In this document: positions 27,928-37,042 of the stretch, one piece after another
How positions within the stretch are numbered: position 1 is the stretch's first letter
How the letters are laid out: every line of letters starts with the position of its first letter
NCBI GenBank assembly: GCA_017534305.1
Contig: JAFWCU010000001.1
Location: 124,001-188,000 of the forward strand
Origin: Clostridia bacterium
Lineage (GTDB): Bacteria; Bacillota; Clostridia; TANB77; CAG-465
Reading direction: 5' to 3'
DNA: 64,000 nt
Translations under genes and position numbers: made by a program
Notes under the pieces: model-generated
Told to the model about the DNA's origin: nothing
What the model saw: only the letters and a program-made list of their open reading frames with translations
The model's database searches: none

Positions 27928-28794
27928 ATGCGTTATTCAAAAGAATGGATAGACTATGAATTATTAGATATGGCAGATGGAGAAAAGTTAGAAAAATGGG
28001 GAGATTATATATTAATTCGTCCAGATCCACAAATTGTATGGAAGGATAAAACAAATCCTAAGCTTTGGAAACAAGCTCATGCAAGATATGTAAGAAGCAA
28101 TACTGGTGGAGGACATTGGGAAAAACTTCGTGCTATGGATGACTCATGGGCAATTAAATATAAAGACTTAACATTTAATCTTAAACCTATGGGATTTAAA
28201 CATACTGGTCTATTTCCAGAGCAAAGTGTTAACTGGGATTATATGATAGGAAAGATATCTAAAGAATCTAAAAAAAGAGATATAAAAGTATTAAACTTAT
28301 TTGCATATACAGGTGGTGCTACTGTAGCATGTGCATATGCAGGAGCAACCGTAGTTCATGTGGATTCTTCACAAGGAATGGTAAACTGGGCTAAGGAAAA
28401 CATTGTATCTTCTGGATTACAAGATAGAACAGTTAGATTTTTAGTAGATGATGTAATTAAATTTGTAAAAAGAGAAATTAGACGTGGTAATAAATATGAT
28501 GCAATAATTATGGACCCACCATCTTATGGTAGGGGAAAAAATGGAGAAGTATGGACTCTAGAGAAAAACATTTATGAGTTAATTGAATTATGTTCAGAGC
28601 TACTATCTGAAAATCCATTATTTATGATAATAAATACGTATACAGGTGGATTTAGTGGTACAGTAATTAAAAATGCGCTAAACCATGCAATAGATAGAGA
28701 AAAAATTATTACTTTTGATGAAATAGGTCTTAGACAAAAAAACAGTGAAGAGTTTTTACCATGTGGTATGACAACTATTTGTGAATTTAACTAG
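27928..28794 (+). CDS. Class I SAM-dependent methyltransferase (RlmI/RlmK-like)
   Basis: 288 residues. The Rossmann core has LNLFAYTGGATVACAYAGA (SAM-binding glycine loop), HVDSSQGMVNWAKEN (acidic ribose-binding residue), and MDPPSYGRGKNGEVW (catalytic DPP motif). This is the Methyltrans_SAM family related to 23S rRNA methyltransferases RlmI and RlmK, but without the PUA domain of RlmI. Target is probably rRNA; not proven. Ribosome binding site AAGGAGAG. It stands between the divergent YlbJ-like gene and a separate rpoZ promoter. Confidence 0.85.
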   Translation: MRYSKEWIDYELLDMADGEKLEKWGDYILIRPDPQIVWKDKTNPKLWKQAHARYVRSNTGGGHWEKLRAMDDSWAIKYKDLTFNLKPMGFKHTGLFPEQSVNWDYMIGKISKESKKRDIKVLNLFAYTGGATVACAYAGATVVHVDSSQGMVNWAKENIVSSGLQDRTVRFLVDDVIKFVKREIRRGNKYDAIIMDPPSYGRGKNGEVWTLEKNIYELIELCSELLSENPLFMIINTYTGGFSGTVIKNALNHAIDREKIITFDEIGLRQKNSEEFLPCGMTTICEFN

Positions 28795-28824
28795 AAAAAA
28801 CGAGAAATTATGTAGATTTATATA

Positions 28825-28853
28825 TTTACAAAACGTAAAAAATATTATATAAT
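28825..28853 (+). promoter_or_regulatory. rpoZ promoter
   Basis: TTTACA at 28825-28830 and TATAAT at 28848-28853, spacer 17; 30 bases before the rpoZ start. Confidence 0.7.
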
Positions 28854-28882
28854 ATATGTTATAGTTTGAAGGGGGAAATAAA

Positions 28883-29191
28883 ATGTTATCTAAACCAAAC
28901 GTTAAAGAAATTATGCCAAAAGTAGGAAACAGATACCAATCTGTTCTTGCAATTTCTAAAAGAGCTAGAGCACTTGAAGCTCAAAGATTAAAAAAATATT
29001 CAGAAAACAAAGATAAGATAAAAGAAGGAAAAGAAGATTATTCAGAATACGTTTTTGATGCAGTAGATAGAGCTGCAAAAGAAATTGTTGATGGAAAAGT
29101 ATATATTAAAATTAACGGACAGTATTCTGTTACACCAGAATCTGAACTAGAAAAAGAAATAAGAGAAGTACAAGAAGCAAACAAGGAGTAA
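28883..29191 (+). CDS. rpoZ: RNA polymerase omega subunit
   Basis: 102 residues. The family signature is MLSKPNVKEIMPKVGNRYQS followed by VLAISKRARALEAQR (compare P-x2-L-L-x-K-x-x-SRY and A-K-RAR). A charged C-terminal tail follows. Omega helps assemble and stabilise the beta-prime subunit. Ribosome binding site GAAGGGGG. Its usual Firmicute neighbours are gmk upstream and priA downstream; here priA is present but a cytidylate-kinase-like gene lies between. Confidence 0.92.
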   Translation: MLSKPNVKEIMPKVGNRYQSVLAISKRARALEAQRLKKYSENKDKIKEGKEDYSEYVFDAVDRAAKEIVDGKVYIKINGQYSVTPESELEKEIREVQEANKE

Positions 29192-29195
29192 GCCT

Positions 29196-29759
29196 ATGAA
29201 TATACACATTATATCAATAACAGGAGATATTGCTAGTGGAAAGGGTACAATAACTAATCTACTACAAAAAGAACTTGGATACAATGTATATAAAAATGGT
29301 GAGTATGTAAGAAAACTTGCAACTCAAATGGGTATGTCTATTGTAGAATTCCAAGAATATTTAAATCAACATGAAGAGATTGACAGACAAGTTGAAAAGT
29401 CTGCCTCAGAATATGCTGCTGAGCATGATAATTTAATTATAGATGCTCGTCTTGGATTTTATGCTGTTCCATATTCTTTTAAAGTATATTTGAAAGTAGA
29501 TTTAATGGAATCTGCAAGACGTGCATATAATGATGCTTTAAGAGAAGCAACAGAGAAGTACACTTCTGTTGAACAAGCAGCTGAGGCTATTAAATATAGA
29601 TTTGAACAAGAAAATTATAGATACATTAAAACATATAATGTAGATAGAACAGATATGTCTAATTATGATTTAGTAGTAGATACTACAGATAAGACTCCAG
29701 AAGAAGTTTTCAAAATTGTACTAGATGCATATAAACAATGGTTAAAAGATAAAGAATAA
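29196..29759 (+). CDS. Cytidylate-kinase-like nucleotide kinase
   Basis: 187 residues. P-loop GDIASGKGT at residues 8-16; the substrate region has GEYVRKLATQMGM and DNLIIDARLGFYAV, and the lid is arginine-rich. This fits the cytidylate kinase-like (AAA_33/Cmk2) family, which phosphorylates CMP/dCMP or a related nucleotide, rather than guanylate kinase. It follows rpoZ by four bases, so they share an operon. Nucleotide specificity is not readable; its place beside rpoZ and priA is where gmk commonly lies. Confidence 0.8.
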   Translation: MNIHIISITGDIASGKGTITNLLQKELGYNVYKNGEYVRKLATQMGMSIVEFQEYLNQHEEIDRQVEKSASEYAAEHDNLIIDARLGFYAVPYSFKVYLKVDLMESARRAYNDALREATEKYTSVEQAAEAIKYRFEQENYRYIKTYNVDRTDMSNYDLVVDTTDKTPEEVFKIVLDAYKQWLKDKE

Positions 29760-29766
29760 TATATTG

Positions 29767-29795
29767 GTAACATCCATTTGGATGTTACTTTTTTT
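29767..29795 (+). terminator. Terminator of rpoZ operon
   Basis: Perfect 9-bp stem GTAACATCC/GGATGTTAC, ATTT loop, seven T. Confidence 0.92.
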
Positions 29796-29826
29796 ATTTC
29801 TATTGTGTTAAACATCTGTTTTATTC

Positions 29827-29855
29827 TTGACTACTTTTTTTCTCTAATATATAAT
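29827..29855 (+). promoter_or_regulatory. priA promoter
   Basis: TTGACT at 29827-29832 and TATAAT at 29850-29855, spacer 17; expected transcript start about ten bases before the ATG at 29872, leaving a very short leader with GAGAGGTG. Confidence 0.75.
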
Positions 29856-29871
29856 AGTGGAGAGGTGTGAA

Positions 29872-32115
29872 ATGCTAGCAAAAATATTAATAAATACATC
29901 AGTAAATTCACTAAATAAGGTATATGATTACTTAATTCCAGAAGAACTAGAGCCTGAAGCTGAAATTGGTAAAAGGGTTGAGGTAAGTTTTGGTAGAGGT
30001 AAGGAATTAACTGAGGGGATAATAGTAAAACTTGAAACAGAATATGAAGAACCTAAATATAAATTAAAACCAATAGAGTCATTTTTAGATGATATTTCAT
30101 ATATAGATGAAAAACGTTTAAAACTTGCAAAATATATTTCATACGTATATTTTTGCAATGTATATGATGCATTGAAGCTAATGCTTCCACCTGGAACTAA
30201 ATCTAAAAATAGTTCTAAGAGTTTGGATACAAGAAAAGATAAACGTGTAATACTAATTAAATCTCACGACGATATTATGCAAGACATAGAAGCAAACGTT
30301 GTTAAAAGTGCTAAGCAAATACAACTACTATCTTTTTTAATGTATAATGATAACGTTTTAATTAGTGATATTATTGAAGGTCTTGGTATTTCTCGTAGTG
30401 TTATATCTACTGCACAAAAGAATGGCTATGTAGATATAGTAGAATGCGAAAAACAAGTAGATTTTTTAAAAGATTTAAATGTTGAAAGAACAAAAGCACT
30501 TACTCCTACAGATGAACAAAAGAAAGTAATTGCTGGAATTTGTGGGTATATTTATGATGAAGAGTATAAGCAATGCCTAATTCATGGAGTTACAGGATCT
30601 GGCAAAACTGAAGTATATTTGCAACTAATAGAAAATGTATTAAATCAAGGAAGAAGAGCAATTGTTCTTGTTCCAGAAATATCTTTAACTTACCAAACAG
30701 TTGAAAGATTTGTATCTAGATTTGGTAATAACATTGCTATACTTCATAGTAAGATGACGGTATCTCAAAGAAAGGATGAGTATAAACGTATTAAAAGAGG
30801 AGAAGTAGATATAGTAATTGGTGCTCGTTCTGCTATTTTTGCTCCGGTTGAAGATTTAGGACTAGTAATAATAGATGAAGAACATGATACAAGTTATTAT
30901 TCACAAACAAAACCTAAATATTCAACAAAAGATATTGCTGCATATATTTGTAAAGAAGCAGGAGCCGTTCTTGTTCTTGGTAGTGCAACTCCTGAAATTA
31001 ATACATATAATAAAGCAATAAATGGTCAAATAGAACTTTTTGAAATGAAAAATAGGGCTGCAGATGCAAAGCTTCCATCAATTGAACTTGTAAACTTAAG
31101 AGATGATAGAATAATGGGAAACACTTCTAGTATTTCATTAAAACTTAAAGCTGCAATTGAGGAAAATATAAAAAATCATGAACAGACAATGCTTTTCTTA
31201 AATAAACGTGGATATAATTCGTATCTGACTTGTAAGCAATGTGGATATGTATTTAATTGTCCAAATTGTGATGTTGCGATGACTTATCATAAAACGAATA
31301 ACTTACTTTTATGTCACTATTGTTCACATGTTGAAAAGAATGTTTCTATCTGTCCAAAATGTGGTTCAGAAGAAATATCTAGTTATAATCTTGGTACCGA
31401 AAAACTTGAGGAAGAATTAAAAGAAATGTTTCCAAATATTAGTGTGCTTAGAATGGATGCAGATACTACTGTTGCACGTGATTCACAAGCAAAAATTCTT
31501 GATGAATTCAAAAATGAAGATGTAGATGTCTTAATTGGTACACAAATGATTTCAAAAGGACATGATATGCCAAATGTAACTTTAGTTGGAATTATTGGTA
31601 CTGATTCGCTTCTTGCAATGAATGATTTTTGCGCAAGTGAGAGAGCTTTTTCCAATATTTACCAAGTTTCAGGAAGAGCAGGACGCAGTACAAAAGAGGG
31701 ACGTGTACTTATTCAAACAAGTGATACAGATAACTATATCTTACAAGCTGTAGAACATAATGATTATAACGAGTTTTTTGATAAAGAAATAGAATATAGG
31801 AAGACATTTGGTTATCCACCATTTATAGATATATTATTATTTGAAATTAGTGGTCAAAACTTATATGATGTAAAACAAAATGCTCAAATATTATATAGTT
31901 TATTAAATGAAAATAATTATAATGAATATAGAGTATATAGTCCAAAATCTCCGTTTATTCAAAGAATAAATAATAGATATAGAGTAAATGTAATGCTTAA
32001 AGCTAAGCTAAATACAAAAATATATTCAAGTATTTACGAAAAAATTAAAATATATAATTCAAAAGCTAAAAATAATACTAATTTAATAGTTACTAAAAAT
32101 CCTACTTTTATATAG
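29872..32115 (+). CDS. priA: Primosomal replication-restart helicase PriA
   Basis: 747 residues, the normal length. N-terminal DNA-binding domain (SVNSLNKVYDYLIPEEL), winged-helix part, then the SF2 helicase core: Walker A GSGKT at 242-246, DEEH near 335, GSATPE motif III. The zinc-binding domain at about 450-505 has eight cysteines in CKQCGYVFNCPNCD ... CHYCSHVEKNVSICPKCGS. IGTQMISKGHD and QVSGRAGR are motifs V and VI. It reloads the replication machinery at stalled forks. Start is ATG 29872; the GTG at 29857 would sit in the promoter. Confidence 0.96.
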   Translation: MLAKILINTSVNSLNKVYDYLIPEELEPEAEIGKRVEVSFGRGKELTEGIIVKLETEYEEPKYKLKPIESFLDDISYIDEKRLKLAKYISYVYFCNVYDALKLMLPPGTKSKNSSKSLDTRKDKRVILIKSHDDIMQDIEANVVKSAKQIQLLSFLMYNDNVLISDIIEGLGISRSVISTAQKNGYVDIVECEKQVDFLKDLNVERTKALTPTDEQKKVIAGICGYIYDEEYKQCLIHGVTGSGKTEVYLQLIENVLNQGRRAIVLVPEISLTYQTVERFVSRFGNNIAILHSKMTVSQRKDEYKRIKRGEVDIVIGARSAIFAPVEDLGLVIIDEEHDTSYYSQTKPKYSTKDIAAYICKEAGAVLVLGSATPEINTYNKAINGQIELFEMKNRAADAKLPSIELVNLRDDRIMGNTSSISLKLKAAIEENIKNHEQTMLFLNKRGYNSYLTCKQCGYVFNCPNCDVAMTYHKTNNLLLCHYCSHVEKNVSICPKCGSEEISSYNLGTEKLEEELKEMFPNISVLRMDADTTVARDSQAKILDEFKNEDVDVLIGTQMISKGHDMPNVTLVGIIGTDSLLAMNDFCASERAFSNIYQVSGRAGRSTKEGRVLIQTSDTDNYILQAVEHNDYNEFFDKEIEYRKTFGYPPFIDILLFEISGQNLYDVKQNAQILYSLLNENNYNEYRVYSPKSPFIQRINNRYRVNVMLKAKLNTKIYSSIYEKIKIYNSKAKNNTNLIVTKNPTFI

Positions 32116-32122
32116 CCTTTGG

Positions 32123-32154
32123 TTGAAAATAGTTTCTTTTTGTTATAATATAAT
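32123..32154 (+). promoter_or_regulatory. Probable promoter of the metallo-beta-lactamase RNase gene
   Basis: TTGAAA at 32123-32128, and overlapping TATAAT copies at 32144-32149 and 32149-32154. Spacings (15 or 20) are not ideal, hence modest confidence. Confidence 0.4.
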
Positions 32155-32186
32155 AGTGTAAATAGTAATTTTGAGAGGATGATTAT

Positions 32187-33803
32187 ATGAATATAACATT
32201 TTATGGTGCTGCTCAAAATGTAACTGGATCATGTCATATGGTTGAAGTTGCTGGGCACAAGTTTTTAATAGATTGTGGTTTGTTTCAAGGTAGTCTTACA
32301 AATCAAATGATGAACTATGAGGATTTTCCTTTTAATATTCAAGAAGTTGAATTTGTAATTTTAACTCATGCACATATAGATCATAGTGGTAGAATTCCAA
32401 AACTATATAAAGCTGGGTATAAAAATCCAATTTATTGTACAACAGCTACACATGAGCTTTGTAAAATAATGCTACCAGATAGTGGCCATATACAAGAAAC
32501 AGAAATTGAATGGGTAAATAGAAAAAGAATGCGTGCAGGTAAAGCACCAAATGACCCAATATATACTGAACAAGATGCAATAGATTGTTTAGAGATATTT
32601 GCTGGAATAGATTATGGCACTAGAGTAACAATAAATGAAAATATTTCATTTGAACTAACTGATGCTGGTCATATGCTTGGTTCATCTGTGGTTCATTTAT
32701 ACTTAACAGAAGATGGAGTGGAAAAGAAAGTTGTATTTACAGGTGACCTTGGAAATACAAATCTTCCAATTATTAATGATCCTGAACCAATAGACTCAGC
32801 AGATGTACTTGTAATGGAATCTACTTATGGTGATAGACTTCATAGTTCTATTTCAGATCAATCAGATAAATTTATTCATATTATTCTTGATACTATAAGA
32901 CGTGGGGGAAATGTAATTATACCTTCTTTTGCCGTAGGTAGAACACAAGAATTATTATATGAGATTAACAAGTATTTAACAGATGATAATCTTAGAGAAG
33001 AACTTGAAAAGATACCTGTTTATGTAGATAGTCCATTGGCCGTAAATGCAACTAAAATATTTGAAACACAACATAGCTATTATGATGAAGAAGCATTAAG
33101 ATATCTTTTAAAGGGAGATAATCCTTTAGAATTTGAAAATCTTCATTTTGTAGAGACTAGTGAAGGCTCTATGGCACTAAACGAAGATCCTGTACCTAAG
33201 ATTATAATTAGTGCAAGTGGTATGTGTGAAGTTGGTAGAATTAAACACCATTTAAAACATAACCTATATAGACCTGAGTCAACAATACTATTTGTCGGTT
33301 ATCAAGCTGAAGGAACTTTGGGTAGAAAGATACTTGATGGAGAAAAACTTGTAAAAATATTTGGTGAGGAAATTGCTGTTAATGCAGAAATAAAATATCT
33401 TGATGCATTCTCAGGACATGCAGATAGAGATGGTTTAATTAACTGGATTGGTGCAATGGATAAAAAACCTGAACATATATTTATTGTTCATGGTGAAATT
33501 GAAGCACAAACAGTTTTAAAAGAATATATTGAACAGGGATTTAAAATTGAAAGTACAATTCCTGCATATCAAGAACAATATGATATGGATGGAAAACTTC
33601 TTCATGATGGTAAAAATTCATATAAAGCTACAAGATATAACATCTTAGAATTAATGGCATCATTAAAAGAAGAAGTAGATAGTATGACAAATAATGTTAA
33701 GAGAAATCTTAAGAGTGATGTAGATCAAGAATATTTACAACTTATTGTAGATAAATTAAAAGATGTTCAAGACTCAATAGATATTGTTAATGAAAATACT
33801 TAA
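32187..33803 (+). CDS. Beta-CASP metallo-beta-lactamase RNA-processing nuclease
   Basis: 538 residues. The zinc motif THAHIDHSG has H61, H63, D65 and H66; further metal ligands are in LTDAGHMLGS and TGDLGN. The beta-CASP insert carries VMESTYGDRLH, VIIPSFAVGRTQELLYEI and ISASGMCEVGRIKHHL, and the C-terminal RMMBL part has DAFSGHADRDGL and FIVHGE. This is the CPSF-like exonuclease family (Ysh1/KEGG-type RNA exonuclease), acting on RNA in the cytoplasm. It is distinct from RNase J. The C-terminal 80 residues form an extra helical tail. Own promoter and terminator. Confidence 0.92.
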   Translation: MNITFYGAAQNVTGSCHMVEVAGHKFLIDCGLFQGSLTNQMMNYEDFPFNIQEVEFVILTHAHIDHSGRIPKLYKAGYKNPIYCTTATHELCKIMLPDSGHIQETEIEWVNRKRMRAGKAPNDPIYTEQDAIDCLEIFAGIDYGTRVTINENISFELTDAGHMLGSSVVHLYLTEDGVEKKVVFTGDLGNTNLPIINDPEPIDSADVLVMESTYGDRLHSSISDQSDKFIHIILDTIRRGGNVIIPSFAVGRTQELLYEINKYLTDDNLREELEKIPVYVDSPLAVNATKIFETQHSYYDEEALRYLLKGDNPLEFENLHFVETSEGSMALNEDPVPKIIISASGMCEVGRIKHHLKHNLYRPESTILFVGYQAEGTLGRKILDGEKLVKIFGEEIAVNAEIKYLDAFSGHADRDGLINWIGAMDKKPEHIFIVHGEIEAQTVLKEYIEQGFKIESTIPAYQEQYDMDGKLLHDGKNSYKATRYNILELMASLKEEVDSMTNNVKRNLKSDVDQEYLQLIVDKLKDVQDSIDIVNENT

Positions 33804-33823
33804 TAGATTATAATGTAGTAAAG

Positions 33824-33849
33824 AGGCAAGTAGAGATACTTGTCTTTTT
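33824..33849 (+). terminator. Terminator of the metallo-beta-lactamase gene
   Basis: Stem AGGCAAGTA/TACTTGTCT (9 pairs, one wobble), GAGA loop, five T. Confidence 0.85.
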
Positions 33850-33893
33850 CATTTTTTATATTTATTTTCATATAATATATTGGTGAATTTTAG

Positions 33894-34031
33894 TTGAAAA
33901 ACAATTTTTTTATTATAAACATTAAGTTTGAAGATTTAGTAAAAGCAGTGATAATAATAGCTGTTATTATTGCTACTATTGTAATAATCTTTTCATTTAT
34001 TTATATTTTTTCAACTAGTAAAATTTGTTGA
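33894..34031 (+). CDS. Possible 45-aa single-pass membrane peptide
   Basis: TTG start at 33894, TGA stop. After a short charged N-terminus (KNNFFIINIKFEDLVKA) there is a strongly hydrophobic segment VIIIAVIIATIVIIF, then FSTSKIC. A TATAAT at 33871-33876 and a weak TGGTGA lie upstream. Size and shape recall small hydrophobic peptides such as type I toxins, but ribosome binding is poor and AT-rich DNA easily encodes hydrophobic runs. If real it would be the only TGA-ended gene here, which counts against it. Confidence 0.25.
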   Translation: MKNNFFIINIKFEDLVKAVIIIAVIIATIVIIFSFIYIFSTSKIC

Positions 34032-34083
34032 TTATTGTAATATTTCATTAAAATTATACTTTAAAAAAATAAAGTACAAGGTA

Positions 34084-34112
34084 TTTACTAAAGAAAAGTA
34101 ATAGTGTATAAT
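34084..34112 (+). promoter_or_regulatory. Possible mazF promoter overlapping its ribosome binding site
   Basis: TTTACT at 34084-34089 and TATAAT at 34107-34112, spacer 17. A transcript from here would begin within the AAAGGAGGT site at 34113-34121, so translation of mazF from it would be weak; a start farther upstream is possible. A 7-bp inverted repeat TACTTTA/TAAAGTA at 34057-34077 lies upstream and could be an operator. Confidence 0.35.
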
Positions 34113-34130
34113 AAAGGAGGTAGAATATAT

Positions 34131-34487
34131 TTGGTTGTAAGACTTGGGGATATTTTTTATGCTATATTGCCTACTGGAGTAGGCAGTGAACAGAATGGGC
34201 TAAGACCTGTTTTGATTGTTCAAAACAATATTGGAAACAGATATAGTCCTACTACAATAGTTATCCCTATAACCTCAAAATTGGTAAAGAAAGATTTACC
34301 AACTCATGTTGTTTTGCAATATACAACTGAGCTAAAAAAGAAATCTGTAGTTCTTGTTGAACAGATTAGAACTATAGACAAATCTAGATTACTAGATAAA
34401 ATTACAACTATTGATCCTAGAGATTTTGATAGGGTAAAGAAAGCTGTAAAGAAAAATTTAAATATAAGAGGTTCAAATATATTTTAG
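34131..34487 (+). CDS. MazF/PemK family endoribonuclease toxin, without visible antitoxin
   Basis: 118 residues from the TTG at 34131, which has a full AAAGGAGGT 9 bases upstream. RLGDIFYAILPTGVGSEQNG-LRPVLIVQNN, TTIVIPITSK, THVVLQ and SVVLVEQIRTIDKSRL are the conserved blocks of MazF (EndoA-like), with the catalytic Arg and Thr regions present. MazF cuts single-stranded mRNA at short sequences. Its antitoxin MazE normally lies directly upstream; no such gene is seen in the 320 bases before it. It runs into the PBP1A gene 27 bases later with no terminator. Confidence 0.88.
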   Translation: MVVRLGDIFYAILPTGVGSEQNGLRPVLIVQNNIGNRYSPTTIVIPITSKLVKKDLPTHVVLQYTTELKKKSVVLVEQIRTIDKSRLLDKITTIDPRDFDRVKKAVKKNLNIRGSNIF

Positions 34488-34514
34488 GATAGAATAACTA
34501 TTCGGGAGGAAAAA

Positions 34515-36929
34515 ATGAGTAATAACAAACCTTTAAATGTAAGACTTAGAGGAAATAGCAACAAAAACGCTGATAGAAAAAAATCTACTAGCATAGTGAA
34601 AAAAGTTAAAAAGAAAGATGATAAAGTAGTTAATTCTAACAATAACGGACAAAAAAAGCAAAAGAAAAGTAAAAAAATAGGCTGGAAGATATTTAGAATA
34701 TTTTTACTTTTAGGACTTGCTATGTGTATAGTTGGAGTTGGTATCGTTTTAGGTGTTATTTCTGGAATAATAGATGGTACTGATAGTATTAGTCTAGATG
34801 AACTAGAATTATTACCACAAACATCTTTTGTATATGATATGAACGGAAATCAAATTGCCGCTTTATATGATAGCGAAAACAGAATTGTTGTATCATATGA
34901 AGATATTCCTAAACATACAGTAGATGCTGTAGTAGCCATTGAAGACGAAAGATTCTATAAACACCATGGTATAGATTTAAAAAGAACTATAGGTGCTATA
35001 GGAAACTATGTAATCAAGGGTGGAGACTCAGATTATGGTGCTAGTACAATAACTCAACAATTAGTTAAGAATATAACTTCAGATAACGAGAGAGCTTGGC
35101 AAAGAAAAATAAGAGAATGGTATAGAGCTATTTCTCTAGAGACTAAGCTTTCAAAAGAAAAAATATTTGAATCATATGTAAATACAATTTATTATGGTGA
35201 TAGTAGCTGGGGAATTGAAGTTGCTGCTAACCATTTCTTTGGAAAATCTGTAAGTGAGCTAAATATTGCTGAATCTGCTGCTATTGCTGCAATGATTCAA
35301 TCACCTGAAATAACTAATGCTTATAGAAGTGATGAAGCTAGAGCTGCATTACTTGCAAGAAAAGACTTAGTACTTGGAAAAATGTTATCTTTAGGATTTA
35401 TTAACCAACAAGAATATGATGAAGCAAAAGCATATAATTTAGAGTTTAAATCTAAACAAGTTAATTATGGTGGAACACAAACATATTTTGTTGATGCAGT
35501 TGTTGAAGCTGTTATAGCAGATTTAATGGAACAAAGAAATGTATCTAGAGGTATAGCATTAAAAATGATTTATACTGATGGATATAAAATAAATTCAACA
35601 CAAGATCCAGATGTTCAAGCTAAAGTAGATTATGCATTTACAAATGGTGACATTTTCTATGATGACATTCAAGGTGCTATGGTTGTACTTGATCACTCAA
35701 CAGGACAAGTAAGAGGTCTTATTGGTGGAGCTGGACAAAAAGTTGGTGCTTTAACATTAAATAGAGCAACTCAATCATACAGACAACCAGGTTCTTGTAT
35801 GAAACCATTTGGTGCATATGGACCTGCTATGGAAAAAGGACTATTAAATTGTGGTTCAGGTATAGATGATAACCAATTTACAATGGGTAACTGGACACCA
35901 CATAACTGGTATGGATCTTTCTATGGATTTGTTACTGTAAGAGATGCAATTAGTGACTCAATGAACATTCCTGCTGCAAAAGCTAACCTGCTTGTAGGAG
36001 ATGAAGATTACTGCTGGAATTTTGCATATAATTGCGGATTAACTTCACTTAGCGAAAGTGATAAATCTGCTGCATCATTGGGACTTGGTGGTGTAACTAA
36101 TGGTTTCACACCAATGATGATGGCAAATGCTTATGGAACTATAGCAAATGGTGGTTACTGGATTAAACCAAAACTTTATACAACTGTTGTAGATAGAAAT
36201 GGAAATATAGTTTTAGACAATAGTGCTATTGATGGAAAACAAGTAATGAAAGATTCAACATCTTATATGCTTGCAAGTTGTCTACAAAGTGTTGTAACTA
36301 CTCCTGTTTGGGGTACTGCATATGGAGCTGTATCTATTCAAGGTGGAGCAATGCCTTGTGCTGGTAAAACTGGTAACACAAATGATGATAAAGATAGATG
36401 GTTCTGTGGATTTACTAAATACTATACAATAGCATGCTGGACTGGATATGACCAACCAGTTCCAATCAATAGAGGATATCCATATGATTCTACTAAGTTA
36501 TTTAACTCAGTAATGAATATGATATGTGAAGGAAAAGAACCTGCAGAAATAATGCCTCAACCTTCTTCTGTAAGAAGTGTAGCTTTATGTAGAGATTCTG
36601 GTAAAGTACCTACAGATGCATGTAATGCAGATCCAAGAGGATCAAGAGTACTAACAGATTTATGTGCAATTGATGCAATACCTACAGAAACATGTACAGT
36701 ACATGAATTTGTTAATATTTGTAATGTAAGTAAAAAGCTTGCATCACCTTCTTGTAGTAGTACATCTAAAGAATCACGTTTAGTAAGAAGTGCACCTTCA
36801 CAAGGACAATATCCAAGTGATTGGGGATATACAAAACCTACAGAAACATGTAGTGGAAACCATTCTGGATCTAGTGCAACTCCTGGAAACCCAAGAGTAA
36901 CTATTTATAGAAATGGTGTAGCTCAATAA
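34515..36929 (+). CDS. Class A penicillin-binding protein (PBP1A-type)
   Basis: 804 residues. Basic cytoplasmic N-terminus, one membrane helix at about 55-80, then a GT51 glycosyltransferase domain (VVAIEDERFYKHHGID with the catalytic Glu; GASTITQQLVKN) and a transpeptidase domain with S427-CMK (SxxK), S482-MN (SxN) and K618-TG. The C-terminal 130 residues are Ser/Pro/Cys-containing, with paired cysteines (ALCRDSGKVPTDACNAD, ETCTVHEF), probably disulfide-linked outside. It polymerises and cross-links peptidoglycan. Co-transcribed with the upstream mazF-like gene. AAlso note ribosome binding site GGGAGGA. Confidence 0.96.
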   Translation: MSNNKPLNVRLRGNSNKNADRKKSTSIVKKVKKKDDKVVNSNNNGQKKQKKSKKIGWKIFRIFLLLGLAMCIVGVGIVLGVISGIIDGTDSISLDELELLPQTSFVYDMNGNQIAALYDSENRIVVSYEDIPKHTVDAVVAIEDERFYKHHGIDLKRTIGAIGNYVIKGGDSDYGASTITQQLVKNITSDNERAWQRKIREWYRAISLETKLSKEKIFESYVNTIYYGDSSWGIEVAANHFFGKSVSELNIAESAAIAAMIQSPEITNAYRSDEARAALLARKDLVLGKMLSLGFINQQEYDEAKAYNLEFKSKQVNYGGTQTYFVDAVVEAVIADLMEQRNVSRGIALKMIYTDGYKINSTQDPDVQAKVDYAFTNGDIFYDDIQGAMVVLDHSTGQVRGLIGGAGQKVGALTLNRATQSYRQPGSCMKPFGAYGPAMEKGLLNCGSGIDDNQFTMGNWTPHNWYGSFYGFVTVRDAISDSMNIPAAKANLLVGDEDYCWNFAYNCGLTSLSESDKSAASLGLGGVTNGFTPMMMANAYGTIANGGYWIKPKLYTTVVDRNGNIVLDNSAIDGKQVMKDSTSYMLASCLQSVVTTPVWGTAYGAVSIQGGAMPCAGKTGNTNDDKDRWFCGFTKYYTIACWTGYDQPVPINRGYPYDSTKLFNSVMNMICEGKEPAEIMPQPSSVRSVALCRDSGKVPTDACNADPRGSRVLTDLCAIDAIPTETCTVHEFVNICNVSKKLASPSCSSTSKESRLVRSAPSQGQYPSDWGYTKPTETCSGNHSGSSATPGNPRVTIYRNGVAQ

Positions 36930-36939
36930 TGAATAATAG

Positions 36940-36975
36940 AGTGGCAGTATTTGACAAAAGTACTGCTACTTTTTT
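36940..36975 (+). terminator. Terminator of the PBP1A gene
   Basis: 10-bp stem AGTGGCAGTA/TACTGCTACT (one wobble), 11-base loop, seven T. Confidence 0.88.
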
Positions 36976-37008
36976 ATGTGAATATTATGTGAAATAAACA
37001 GATATTTG

Positions 37009-37037
37009 TTGAAATTAGTTATATTATTTTGTATAAT
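37009..37037 (+). promoter_or_regulatory. Promoter of the NAGPA-PAP2 operon
   Basis: TTGAAA at 37009-37014, TATAAT at 37032-37037, spacer 17. Confidence 0.7.
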
Positions 37038-37042
37038 AAAAT

